A program made the translations under genes and the position numbers. A stretch of 64,000 nt of DNA from positions 1-64,000 of the forward strand of contig JAROBA010000007.1 in the NCBI GenBank assembly GCA_029432815.1, given 5' to 3'. The notes under the pieces were generated by a model that saw only the letters and a list, made by a program, of their open reading frames with translations, did no database searches and was not told the DNA's origin. Source of the stretch: Pontiellaceae bacterium B1224 (lineage in GTDB: Bacteria > Verrucomicrobiota > Kiritimatiellia > Kiritimatiellales > Pontiellaceae). Shown in pieces: positions 31,207 through 40,158 of the stretch (its first letter is position 1; every line of letters begins with the position of its first letter).

Positions 31207-32937
31207 ATGCGTATCAAACATCTGGTTATCTCTTTGCTCTGCATCTCGGTGGGAACGGCTGATGCCATTGTCACGTGGAAAGGAGCAACGGTTGGTAACT
31301 GGAATGTTGATTCAAACTGGGCCGGCGGACTTCCCGAAACCAACTCAACCGTCAAGCTCGACCACGAACGGCAAACCAATGCCTACACCGTAGTGGTTCA
31401 AACCCCGGCTGAAGCCGATAAGCTCTGGCTCCAATCCTTTGGCGATGTTCCGATTCATGTTCGTGTGGAATCGGGCGGTTCATTAAATCTGAACACACTG
31501 CGCATGGGCGATAAAGCAGACGACCGCATATCCAGTTTCACGATCGATGGAGGTAGTGTTTTCGGACAGGCGGCCACCGCAACGATCACGAATACCTCCT
31601 TTCTGATCGGAAACAATCCGGAAGGCACGGCCTCATTGAACATCACCAACTCGGGATCCATGACGCTACTCGGATCAAACGGGCTGACCGTGGCCAGCCG
31701 CGCCAGCAGTACTGGGCGCGTCGATGTTGCCAATTCAGAGTTGAGGATCAAAGAGTCGATGATCATTGCGCAGGGCGCCGGGTCATTCGGAGAACTGATT
31801 CTATCCGGTACGTCCACGGTCTCAATCACCGGAGCGCTGCATATTGCAAAACTCGATAACGGATCGATTTCGCCGACCGGCCATGTGCAGGTGACGAGCG
31901 GTCAGCTTGAATGCGGCACGCTGAATATCGGAGCGGAAGGAAATGGAGCGATGACGCTTAACGACGGAGAGGTCTCGGTTTTTGACGGAGGTATTACGCT
32001 CGGAAAGCTCAATTCAAACGGACTGCTCACGATGAACGGCGGATCGTTGACGACGACCGGAAGCTCGCTGGATATCGGACATACGGATTCGGTCGGCACT
32101 TTGGAAATGAACGGAGGAACGATTGCGGTCGACGGGCTGATTTCAGTCGGATCTGCCAGCCGGTCCTTCGGCCAGATCAGCCTTTCCGGCGGAAGCATTA
32201 CTGCCAATCAATTGAACGTCGGAACTGCTGTCTCTTCAACCGGAGAGTGCCGCCTGCTCAATGGCGAACTGCGCATTCTCGGAACACCCGCATCCTCCCT
32301 GCAGATTTCAAACGGAAGAGTTCACATCGAAAAAACGCTGATCCAATGGGAAAATCCAGATGTCCAAGAAGCCATCACAAACGCGGTGGCAAACGGAGCT
32401 CTCACGTGGACCAACGGTCTCGCGGTAGGCACCTACAGCACGAACGGCTACGACGACCGAATTGTCAGCGGCACCTCCGCCTTGTATTGGGATAATTCAG
32501 AAAACGGATCGCAGTTTTCCCAAAGCGCAATCTGGGTTGAGCAGCTGGCTACTCCCTACGACGAATGGATGGCAGAGTTTGAGCTCAATGGTATCAATGC
32601 CGATCTGTTGGCCGATCCCGATGCCGACGGGCTCGATAATCTAACGGAATTTGCAGTAGGTGGAAATCCGACCAATTCTAACGATGCGACCACTCATTCT
32701 TATTTTACACTCGTTGAATATGAATACATCTACCGTCGCCGAAACGATGCCGCTGTGTGTGGACTGGACTACTATCTGGAAACGACCACCAATCTTGTTG
32801 CTGAATCCTGGACTACAAACGGTACGGCGGTAGCCGGAATCAGCAAAAGTGCCGACGGTTTTGAATATGTCACCAATCATATTTCCGACGTTGATATTTC
32901 ATCCATGTTTATCCGCCTTCGATTACGGATCGAATAA
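31207..32937 (+). CDS. Secreted repeat (beta-helix/autotransporter-like) protein
   Basis: About 576 residues. The start at 31207 has GGAG upstream and a signal peptide (MRIKHLVISLLCISVGTADA); an in-frame ATG at 31162 is too early. Residues about 80-400 are a run of repeats of the type xLTMNGGxLxxTGxSLDIG, as found in autotransporter-associated beta-strand proteins. The end holds a Ca-binding-like ADLLADPDADGLDNLTEFAVGGNPTN motif, the thrombospondin-3 type common in PVC exoproteins. No membrane anchor or barrel domain follows, so it is probably surface or secreted. Target unknown. Confidence 0.75.
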   Translation: MRIKHLVISLLCISVGTADAIVTWKGATVGNWNVDSNWAGGLPETNSTVKLDHERQTNAYTVVVQTPAEADKLWLQSFGDVPIHVRVESGGSLNLNTLRMGDKADDRISSFTIDGGSVFGQAATATITNTSFLIGNNPEGTASLNITNSGSMTLLGSNGLTVASRASSTGRVDVANSELRIKESMIIAQGAGSFGELILSGTSTVSITGALHIAKLDNGSISPTGHVQVTSGQLECGTLNIGAEGNGAMTLNDGEVSVFDGGITLGKLNSNGLLTMNGGSLTTTGSSLDIGHTDSVGTLEMNGGTIAVDGLISVGSASRSFGQISLSGGSITANQLNVGTAVSSTGECRLLNGELRILGTPASSLQISNGRVHIEKTLIQWENPDVQEAITNAVANGALTWTNGLAVGTYSTNGYDDRIVSGTSALYWDNSENGSQFSQSAIWVEQLATPYDEWMAEFELNGINADLLADPDADGLDNLTEFAVGGNPTNSNDATTHSYFTLVEYEYIYRRRNDAAVCGLDYYLETTTNLVAESWTTNGTAVAGISKSADGFEYVTNHISDVDISSMFIRLRLRIE

Positions 32938-33025
32938 AGTTAAGAGGGGGGGAATCGTGATAAAAAACAGAAATATACAATCGGCACTGTGCCCGTTGCC
33001 TCTCGGATAAATAGATGACATTCAA

Positions 33026-33052
33026 TGTGACGCAATAGCCTCTACAGGTGTA
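33026..33052 (+). promoter_or_regulatory. Candidate ECF-type promoter upstream of the NtrC-type regulator
   Basis: TGTGACG (33026-33032), eight bases, then TCTACAGGTGTA (33041-33052), identical in both blocks and spacing to the site before the ECF sigma gene. It ends 43 bp before the ATG at 33096. Confidence 0.5.
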
Positions 33053-33095
33053 TTGGCTACAAGTGATTTAGTGTTTGCTGAAACGGGGTGGGTAT

Positions 33096-34508
33096 ATGGA
33101 GAACCGGAACGACAGTTCGCTTGCCGGGCTGAGTGTATTGGTGGTAGACGACGAGGCGCTGCTTCGGCGGAGACTGGCCGCTCATTTGAAAGAGCTGGGT
33201 GCGGAGGTCACGCAGTCGGAATGCCTTGAAACAGCGCGTAGTCGACTGGCCGCGAGTGTTTATGATTTTGTCCTGCTCGATATTCATTTGCCGGACGGCA
33301 TCGGGCTGGATCTGTTACAGAACCATACCATTCCGTCGGAGACCGGCACGGTGGTGATGACCGCGCAGGGAGGGGTGGAAGGTGCGGTCGATGCCATGCG
33401 GCTGGGCGCGCTGGATTATCTGGTGAAACCGTTCGATCCCGCGCTGCTGCCTTTGGTGATGAATCGAGTGCGGAAGTTGCGGCAGAGCTCGCGCGTGAGT
33501 GAGCATGAGCGGGAAAAGGAGGACGAGTCCGGTTTCTTTTTCGGTCAGTCGCTCGATGAGCTGCGTGAACGGTTGAATAAAATAATCGCCGCCGATACCC
33601 GCCTGGTCACGAGCCTCCCACCAGTACTGATTGCCGGCGAAACCGGTTCCGGAAAATCAACGATTGCGCGTTGGCTGCATCGCAATGGTCCGCGTGCGAA
33701 TCAGCCGATGATTGAGGTGAACTGTTCGGCGTTGCCGGAGTCGTTGGCGGAGTCGGAATTGTTCGGCAGCGAAAAGGGCGCGTTCACCGATGCCCACGCC
33801 ATGCGCCAGGGTTTGTTCGAAGCGGCGCACGGGGGTACGCTGTTTCTGGATGAGATTCCCAGTCTGTCATCGGCCGTTCAGGCCAAGGTGCTGACAGCCA
33901 TTGAGGACCGCAGTATTCGGCGCATCGGCGGGAATCGTCAGATCGATGTGGATGTTCGGGTGATTGCCGCTACCAACCGGGATCTGCACGATGCCGTGGA
34001 GTGCGGGGAATTCCGCGAGGATCTGCTGCATCGGCTGGATCTGTTTCGTCTGGTGCTTCCGCCGTTGCGTGCGCGGGGGGAGGATATGATTCTATTGGCG
34101 GAACGGTTGCTGGCAGAACTCTGCACCCGGCATCGCCTGCCGCTCCGTAAAATTACGGAAGAAGGCAAGCGCCGCATGCTGGCCTATCGCTGGCCGGGTA
34201 ATGTGCGCGAGCTGGCACACGAGCTGGAGCGTGGTCTTGTGTTCGACGATGCCGCTGTGCTCGACTTCGCGCGCCTTTCCAATGGGGAGGGATCATTGAA
34301 TGGAATCCCGCTCGATGGAAGCGATTGGCTGAACCCGCTGTATGATTTTGCTAAAGAAAATTTTCAGATGGAAGACGCGATTAACCGATTGGTCCAGCTG
34401 GCGCTGAAGCAGACAGGAGGCAATGCCTCGAAGGCGGCCCGCATGCTGGGGGTCACGCGCGACTTTATTCGTTACCGTCTGCACGGAGACCGGAAAGAGA
34501 AATCGTGA
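33096..34508 (+). CDS. NtrC-family sigma-54-dependent response regulator
   Basis: About 470 residues. A receiver domain (LSVLVVDDEALLRRRL, Asp in DFVLLDIHLPDG, Lys in LDYLVKPFDP) is followed by an AAA+ domain (GETGSGKSTIARWLHRNG; Walker B GGTLFLDEIPSL; R-finger region) and a Fis-type HTH (GGNASKAARMLGVTRDFIRYRL). The sigma-54 contact loop reads GAFTDA where GAFTGA is usual; this variant does occur in the family. The ATG at 33096 is preferred over a TTG at 33075. The next gene starts within its stop codon. It probably works with the histidine kinase at 35617. Confidence 0.9.
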   Translation: MENRNDSSLAGLSVLVVDDEALLRRRLAAHLKELGAEVTQSECLETARSRLAASVYDFVLLDIHLPDGIGLDLLQNHTIPSETGTVVMTAQGGVEGAVDAMRLGALDYLVKPFDPALLPLVMNRVRKLRQSSRVSEHEREKEDESGFFFGQSLDELRERLNKIIAADTRLVTSLPPVLIAGETGSGKSTIARWLHRNGPRANQPMIEVNCSALPESLAESELFGSEKGAFTDAHAMRQGLFEAAHGGTLFLDEIPSLSSAVQAKVLTAIEDRSIRRIGGNRQIDVDVRVIAATNRDLHDAVECGEFREDLLHRLDLFRLVLPPLRARGEDMILLAERLLAELCTRHRLPLRKITEEGKRRMLAYRWPGNVRELAHELERGLVFDDAAVLDFARLSNGEGSLNGIPLDGSDWLNPLYDFAKENFQMEDAINRLVQLALKQTGGNASKAARMLGVTRDFIRYRLHGDRKEKS

Positions 34509-35605
34509 TGCCGAAATATTCATTGTTCAGTGGTCTGGCGCTTGGAGCGTTTCTGTTGAGTGCACAGGCTCAGAGTACGAACACCGGGGCTTTGGCGGTG
34601 TGGGATTCCACGACCTCCCTGTATGGCTCGTTCGGATATCGGGAGAATGTGCTGCGCTCAAGTATGGTGAATGAAAACAGTGCTTTTTTTATGACGTCAG
34701 CTGATGCCAGCCTAATGCGTCTGTCCGAGACGGACGCCTATTTTATGTTCTATTTTTTCGGTGAAGACATTCGCTATTTTAATGCGCCAACCGTGAATTA
34801 TGAACAGTTCTTTTCCATCTCCGCTCAGGGGGCTATGCCGGTGGGAGATAAAAGTGAAACCGGCCTGGCTGTGGATTACCTGTATCAGCATCAGATTTAT
34901 GACGCCTCGGAAACGCAGGACATACAGCGCCGCCTGCTTATTCTGGGGCACAGCCTGAGTGCAAGGCCCTATTGGACCTGGTTTCTCAGTCCGAAGTGGG
35001 AGGCAACGTTGGATGCTGCTACGCTTCGCCAAATTTATGAGCAGGATCTGGATGACTACACGGAAGGGGATGTGAGCATTTTTCTCGACCGCATTTATGG
35101 AAACCGATCCACCGTGGGTATTGGATATCAATATCTGAAACGGTTCTATGATACACGGCTGCAGACCGATGAATCCGGCTTAAATATTCCCGACACCGAT
35201 CTTGTTTATACACAGCATGAATTTTCCGGAGATTGGAAACATTACTGGGATGAAAACCGCAACTGGCGATCTATGACCCGGTTGAGCGGAATGCTGAACC
35301 GCGATAATGGATCGGGTTACTTTGATTATGATCGGGTTCTGTTCCGCGAACAGCTGCGTTGGGACGATCGAACGTGGGCCGTGTTGACGAATATTCGGTT
35401 GGGCTGGTATTCCTACCTGACCCAGCAGATTGGAGATGAAAATAGGGAACGAACCTATGCGATGGTGGATGTGCGTGTCGAGAGAAGGTTCTGGCAGCAC
35501 GGAGTCTTGTTTGCGGCGGGCGAGTATGAATGGGATTGGAGTAATGATCCGCTGGATGAATACCGCACCTGGATGGCACATGCAGGAATTGGACTGGAAT
35601 TTTAG
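34508..35605 (+). CDS. Outer-membrane barrel-like protein between regulator and kinase
   Basis: A 365-residue protein with a signal peptide (MPKYSLFSGLALGAFLLSAQAQ), alternating aromatic strands, and a C-terminal F-R-G-free end (HAGIGLEF) of outer-membrane type. The start ATG overlaps the regulator stop (TGATG). I do not recognise the family. It lies between the response regulator and the kinase genes, and so may be a surface sensor or a target of the same system. Confidence 0.65.
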   Translation: MPKYSLFSGLALGAFLLSAQAQSTNTGALAVWDSTTSLYGSFGYRENVLRSSMVNENSAFFMTSADASLMRLSETDAYFMFYFFGEDIRYFNAPTVNYEQFFSISAQGAMPVGDKSETGLAVDYLYQHQIYDASETQDIQRRLLILGHSLSARPYWTWFLSPKWEATLDAATLRQIYEQDLDDYTEGDVSIFLDRIYGNRSTVGIGYQYLKRFYDTRLQTDESGLNIPDTDLVYTQHEFSGDWKHYWDENRNWRSMTRLSGMLNRDNGSGYFDYDRVLFREQLRWDDRTWAVLTNIRLGWYSYLTQQIGDENRERTYAMVDVRVERRFWQHGVLFAAGEYEWDWSNDPLDEYRTWMAHAGIGLEF

Positions 35606-35616
35606 AGGATGAATGG

Positions 35617-37044
35617 GTGAATTATTCTGCTGTCAGTTTAGATAAATTTATACCGCGTACCCGCAGCGCCTTCGGCTTCGGAATTCTGATTGCGCTGTTG
35701 GTGCTGGGGTTGACCGTATCTTCAGGGCTGTTGTTTGTGCGTAACCTGGTGCGGGAACAGATTGTTCGCCGCGATGCCGTTGCGCTGCATGCCACAATGC
35801 TGATGGAACAGATTGATATCGAGGAAATGGACGAACTGGATATCCGGACGGATGAGCAGATCAGTTTCGATGCCGCGGTGCGGTCATCGCGTTTGCGCGA
35901 TGTGCTGGGTATTCGGTTCTATGATACCGCCGGAACTTTTTATGACTCGTTCCCGGCCACCATCCAGCCGCAACCGCTCGATGCGGCGGCTTTGGAATCG
36001 CTTCACCGGTTTCAGCCGGTCGGGAAATTTCTGCCGGAAGAACCGCTGGATTCTGTGTTTATCTATCTGCCGGAATTTTCCAACGGCCCAGCTGCAAAGT
36101 CCGCCATGCTGGAAGTCACCGTTCCGCTGCATCAGCGAAACACGAAGAAGCTGCTGGGTGCCGCGCAGTTCATTATTGAAGGGCAGAGTGTTGCCAGCGA
36201 ATATGCACAGCTCGACAGGAACCTGCTGCGTTATGCGCTGACTACGTTTCTGATTGCGGGGTTGCTGATGGTGGCTATGCTATGGCCCGCCTTTCGCCGT
36301 GTGCAGAAACTTACGACCGAATTGGCGTATCGCAGCGAACGCTTGCAACAGGCCAACGAGGAGCTCGCGCTGGCCGCCCGGGTCTCTGCCGTTGGCGCGG
36401 TTTCCGCCCACCTAATGCATGGGCTCAAAAACCCGCTGGCGAGCCTGTCGCAATTTGTCTCGGCACAGAAAAGCGAAGGCGGAGAATCCAGAGATTGGGA
36501 GGACGCCTTAACGGCAGCCCACCGAATGCAATCGCTGGTGGAGCAGACCATGGAAACGCTGAGCGATGCCAAGGGGCAGCCCAGCTATGAACTGACCGTG
36601 CCGGAGTTGGGAGAGGAACTGATCCGGCGGGTACAGGATCGCGCGGACCTTAAACAGATTCCCGTTCAATTTACCGCAGAGGGTAAATGCATGCTTTCAA
36701 GCCGAACCGCCAATCTGGCCAGTCTGATTTTGGTGAATCTGCTGGAGAACGCGATCCAGGTAACCCCGGCTGGAAAAACAGTGCAGGTGCGGGCCTCGCG
36801 CGACCCGGCCTTTCTCTATTTCAGAGTGTCGGACGAAGGGCCCGGTTTTCCGGAAGATCAACTGAATGAGCTGTTCCTTCCAGGGAAATCTACCCGCGAG
36901 GGGGGCAGCGGTTTGGGATTGGCAATCTCGAAGCAGATCGCGGAATTTCTTGAGGCCGATCTGCAGCTTGAAAAGTCAGGGGCCGACGGCTGCACCTTCA
37001 TGCTGAAGCTTCCGATGTCCGTTTGTCTTGAATCACCGTGTTAA
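35617..37044 (+). CDS. Sensor histidine kinase
   Basis: A 475-residue inner-membrane kinase starting at GTG with GAGG upstream. One helix lies at about residues 20-42 and a second at about 205-228, with a periplasmic sensor between them. The phospho-acceptor His is in VSAHLMHGLKNPLASLSQF (about 269), and ATP-binding motifs are NLLENAIQVT, SDEGPGF and GGSGLGLAI. The H box lacks the usual H-E/D pair and has H-G-L-K, as found in several NtrB-like groups. It is the last gene of the regulator operon and likely phosphorylates the product of 33096. Confidence 0.88.
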   Translation: MNYSAVSLDKFIPRTRSAFGFGILIALLVLGLTVSSGLLFVRNLVREQIVRRDAVALHATMLMEQIDIEEMDELDIRTDEQISFDAAVRSSRLRDVLGIRFYDTAGTFYDSFPATIQPQPLDAAALESLHRFQPVGKFLPEEPLDSVFIYLPEFSNGPAAKSAMLEVTVPLHQRNTKKLLGAAQFIIEGQSVASEYAQLDRNLLRYALTTFLIAGLLMVAMLWPAFRRVQKLTTELAYRSERLQQANEELALAARVSAVGAVSAHLMHGLKNPLASLSQFVSAQKSEGGESRDWEDALTAAHRMQSLVEQTMETLSDAKGQPSYELTVPELGEELIRRVQDRADLKQIPVQFTAEGKCMLSSRTANLASLILVNLLENAIQVTPAGKTVQVRASRDPAFLYFRVSDEGPGFPEDQLNELFLPGKSTREGGSGLGLAISKQIAEFLEADLQLEKSGADGCTFMLKLPMSVCLESPC

Positions 37045-37048
37045 CGGA

Positions 37049-37099
37049 GTGGGCGTACACGCCCGAATGGAGGCCTCTCGGGGTGGGCGAATACACCCG
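37049..37099. repeat. Pair of imperfect direct repeats with hairpins
   Basis: GTGGGCGTACACGCCCG (37049-37065) and GTGGGCGAATACACCCG (about 37083-37099) are imperfect direct repeats. Each is itself a small inverted repeat (GGGCGT/ACGCCC and GGGTG/CACCC). It lies directly after the kinase stop codon. Confidence 0.55.
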
Positions 37100-37160
37100 T
37101 AAAATGTGGACTTCTTTAATGAAAATGCTGTTTTTCGAACAAATTCCAGGGAGCGCCGGT

Positions 37161-37176
37161 TGGCACAGTCTCTGCA
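37161..37176 (+). promoter_or_regulatory. Sigma-54 promoter before the coiled-coil protein
   Basis: TGGCAC-AGTCT-CTGCA has GG and GC ten bases apart and matches the sigma-54 -24/-12 consensus closely. It ends 52 bp before the ATG at 37229, which follows an AAGGA. Confidence 0.7.
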
Positions 37177-37228
37177 TTAGGGGAATCAGGCATAGAGCCG
37201 TCGAGATCAATAGAAAGGAAGTATTATT

Positions 37229-37693
37229 ATGAAAAGTAAACTAATCATCTCAGCCGTAGTAAGCCTCGCATGTGCCAGCAGTGTATTGGCCAAAAATGAA
37301 ACTCCAAAGGGAAATGGCGAAGGTCCTGTTAAGGAACAGGCGCAGATCCGCGACCAACTGCAGGTCTGCACGCCTGAGCTGGAAAAAGAGTGTCTGCAGG
37401 ATCAGGACGGTCTTCCGGCAGAAGTGCAGGAAGCCGTAAAGGAAATGACTCAGGCCCGCGAAAAGTATCAGCAGCAGTTGCAGGATCAGACCAACGAAGC
37501 AACGGAGTGTACCGATGAGGATCGCGAGCAGCTTCGAGAACAGCTTCGCGAACAGATGAAGGAGCAGGCAAAGGATCGTGAACAGCTTCGTGAACGTCTG
37601 CGCGAAATGCGCGAATGTCTGCCGGAACATCAGGATATGATTCAGCAGGCCAAAGAGCAGGCCCGCGAAAAAGCACGTCGTGGCGACGACTAG
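37229..37693 (+). CDS. Secreted coiled-coil protein
   Basis: A 154-residue protein with a signal peptide (MKSKLIISAVVSLACASSVLA), a short KGNGEG linker, and then an almost wholly helical, very polar body. The repeated REQLREQLREQMKEQAKDREQL is a strong coiled coil. It has five Cys. The function is unknown. Like the DUF2202 protein at 30496 it has a sigma-54 promoter and a similar N-terminal linker. Confidence 0.72.
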   Translation: MKSKLIISAVVSLACASSVLAKNETPKGNGEGPVKEQAQIRDQLQVCTPELEKECLQDQDGLPAEVQEAVKEMTQAREKYQQQLQDQTNEATECTDEDREQLREQLREQMKEQAKDREQLRERLREMRECLPEHQDMIQQAKEQAREKARRGDD

Positions 37694-37710
37694 TCGTTCA
37701 TGCAGGACCC

Positions 37711-37753
37711 AACCTCCAGGAGTGTGAACCCCTTCATCTTCTGGAGGTTTTTC
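37711..37753 (+). terminator. Terminator after the coiled-coil gene
   Basis: AACCTCCAG (37711-37719) pairs with CTGGAGGTT (37741-37749), followed by T residues. The 21-base loop is long but the stem and T run are clear. Confidence 0.75.
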
Positions 37754-37784
37754 TATCCGCGCAACACATCGTATCAGGAGCGAT

Positions 37785-39908
37785 ATGAAAACCAGAACCA
37801 TGCAGACAACCGGAATCATTTCCCTACTCTTATCGGCGGCAACCGTCATTGCGGCTCCTGACAGAAACCGCTGGCACTGGTCGAACCCCCTGCCACACGG
37901 TAATAACGTGATGGATATGCAGGTGTCCGGCACGGCATCCGTTCAGGTGGGCGATTCAGGAAGTCTGCATTTCAGGGGCGAAGACGAGCGCTGGGTCCAG
38001 GCACTCACAGGAACCGAAAATTATCTTCGCAGCACCACGGTGCTGGGAGAGCGGTTTATTGCGGTGGGTGAAAGCGGAACCATTATTTGGTCCGACTCAG
38101 GAACGGTCTTCCAATCATCGGAACTGGTTCCCGAAAATACGCTGGACTGGTTCGAAGGCGTTGCGGCCTCCAGCCTGAGAGCAGTGGCCGTCGGAGATTA
38201 CGGTGCCATCTACACCAGCACAAATGGTGTGAGCTGGACGTCTTCAGATTCAGGAACCACCGAATGGTTGCGCGGGGTGGCCTTTGGCGGCAGCAGTTTT
38301 GTTGCAGTGGGCGAAAACGGAACTATTTTGCAGGCACCGGTAAGTGCCGGGTCATGGAGTGCAGTGGCCAGCGGCACAACAGAACACCTCAATCGGGTTC
38401 GCTATCTGGGAAACGCATCCTCCGGAAATTATTATGCGGTCGGAAATAACGGCGTGCTTCTGAACAGTTCCGACGGGACCGCCTGGACCGCACTGAATAG
38501 CGGAAGCACCAATGATTTGTACGATGTGGCCCTGAACAGTACCGGCCTGCTGCTGGTCGGCGATCAGGAGCTGCGGCTCAGTCGCGATGGCGCAACGAGC
38601 TGGGAAGATCAGATTCGCGACGGCCTTTCCAATGCCGCACCGGCGTGGGTGTATCTCTCCGCGCAAAGCAAAGGTAATGCCTGGTGGGCGGCCGGCCGCT
38701 CCGGACTTTTAATGGAAGGCACTTTTTCATCGGGTGAATACGCCTGGCAGGCCTCTCCTTCGGATTCCTCTCACGCCTGGTTATGGGATATGACGGTGCA
38801 AAGCGGCATCTACATCGCAGTTGGCGACCTGGCAAACATAAAAACCAGCCTCGACGGGATTCTATGGACCCAGGAAGTGGTTCCCGTTGCGCACACGAAT
38901 ACCGTGCTGCTGGGCGTGGGAGGAAATTCCAATGTACTCGTGGCCGTTGGAAACGATGGCGCGGTTTTATTGAGTGAGGCGGGTCAGGCGGAAGTCACCG
39001 TCACCAATGAGTTGGTTGTCACCAACATTACGGTGGAGACCTACGGGGTTGTCTGGACCAACCTTGCTCCCTTCACCGCCAGCTCGCTGCAGGGTATCGA
39101 TGTCGCGGATGATCTGTTTATTGCAACGGGCGATGCAGGATCCATCTTTACGAGTTCCAATGGTTGGAACTGGACGGCCCGGAATTCGTCTTCATCCGTA
39201 TTTCTTTCCGGCGTGGCCATCGGTGCCGATGTCTGCGTTGCCGTCGGTGACAATGGCTCCGTGTTGCGTTCGGCTGACCGTGGGATTTCATGGAGTGCCG
39301 TTAACGTGGGAACTACCGACTGGCTTTATCGCGTCCAATGGTTGGAAAATCAATTTGTGATCGTCGGAGAAGGCGGAAGCATTTTTACCAGCGTGGATGG
39401 CTTAAGCTGGACAGCACCATCCAGCGGAACCGATGAATGGCTCACCGATGTATCCTTTGCCGATGGAGAGTGGTTCGTCAGTGGATACCACGGCACCTTG
39501 CTCACCAGCACCAATCTCACGGAGTGGGAATCCTTGTCGCTGCCCACCGGAAAATCTCTATTCGTAACAGAGGTTAAGGACGGCCAACTGCTGGTGGCCG
39601 GGGTGGAAGGCGTCATCCTTCGTAACCGCACCGAAACTCAATTGACGCCCGTCATGTTGCTGGATTACAGCCAAAGCACGTCGACGGATACGAACGGGGT
39701 AGACACGGTGTATGAACTCTTCCTGTTTGGCGGTCAGCCGGATCAAATCTTTGGATTCTGCTCGACCACCAATCTGACTTCCAACCTTTGGAACACCAAT
39801 GCGGTGATGGAACTCTATGATCCTTCCGGCACGCTCTACGCCATTCGCACTCGCGATGCCACGAACGCACCGCCAGCCGAATTCTATTCCACGCAATTGG
39901 TGCCGTAG
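37785..39908 (+). CDS. Secreted multi-bladed beta-propeller (BNR/YCF48-like) protein
   Basis: A 707-residue protein with a signal peptide. About 12 repeats of the type FVAVGENGTIL...SxDGxxWTxxxSGTxxWLxxV (from about residue 50 to 620) give a BNR/sialidase-like or YCF48-like propeller. AGGAG precedes the ATG. No enzymatic residues were seen, so it is probably a binding or surface protein. The C-terminus has about 80 non-repeat residues. Palindrome copies at 39155 and 39779 encode S-N-G-W-N and S-N-L-W-N in loops. Confidence 0.72.
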   Translation: MKTRTMQTTGIISLLLSAATVIAAPDRNRWHWSNPLPHGNNVMDMQVSGTASVQVGDSGSLHFRGEDERWVQALTGTENYLRSTTVLGERFIAVGESGTIIWSDSGTVFQSSELVPENTLDWFEGVAASSLRAVAVGDYGAIYTSTNGVSWTSSDSGTTEWLRGVAFGGSSFVAVGENGTILQAPVSAGSWSAVASGTTEHLNRVRYLGNASSGNYYAVGNNGVLLNSSDGTAWTALNSGSTNDLYDVALNSTGLLLVGDQELRLSRDGATSWEDQIRDGLSNAAPAWVYLSAQSKGNAWWAAGRSGLLMEGTFSSGEYAWQASPSDSSHAWLWDMTVQSGIYIAVGDLANIKTSLDGILWTQEVVPVAHTNTVLLGVGGNSNVLVAVGNDGAVLLSEAGQAEVTVTNELVVTNITVETYGVVWTNLAPFTASSLQGIDVADDLFIATGDAGSIFTSSNGWNWTARNSSSSVFLSGVAIGADVCVAVGDNGSVLRSADRGISWSAVNVGTTDWLYRVQWLENQFVIVGEGGSIFTSVDGLSWTAPSSGTDEWLTDVSFADGEWFVSGYHGTLLTSTNLTEWESLSLPTGKSLFVTEVKDGQLLVAGVEGVILRNRTETQLTPVMLLDYSQSTSTDTNGVDTVYELFLFGGQPDQIFGFCSTTNLTSNLWNTNAVMELYDPSGTLYAIRTRDATNAPPAEFYSTQLVP
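39155..39169. repeat. Iterated palindrome, copy 18 (centre ATGGT)
   Basis: Perfect copy in the propeller gene, read S-N-G-W-N. One-mismatch copies lie at 38109-38123 and 39333-39347. Confidence 0.85.
39779..39793. repeat. Iterated palindrome, copy 19 (centre ACCTT)
   Basis: Perfect copy near the end of the propeller gene, read S-N-L-W-N. Confidence 0.85.
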
Positions 39909-40158
39909 CAGTTGGTGTCTGCGCGATGACGGGGTTGCACGCCGTTCGTGATAACTCGTATTGAGATTCGTTCAACCCATTTTAAACAGGGGCAAAATAT
40001 CCCGTATTTAAGACACAGTAAGGCAGGTGCATTCAAAAGAATACTAGGTGAAAACTCAGTAATTATTATTGGAATCTAAATTCCCTGTTTCATGAAAGTA
40101 TAATGATTTACAACTGTTATAGTGGTGCTAGTTTACGAATATAAAAGAGGGCAAGGCC

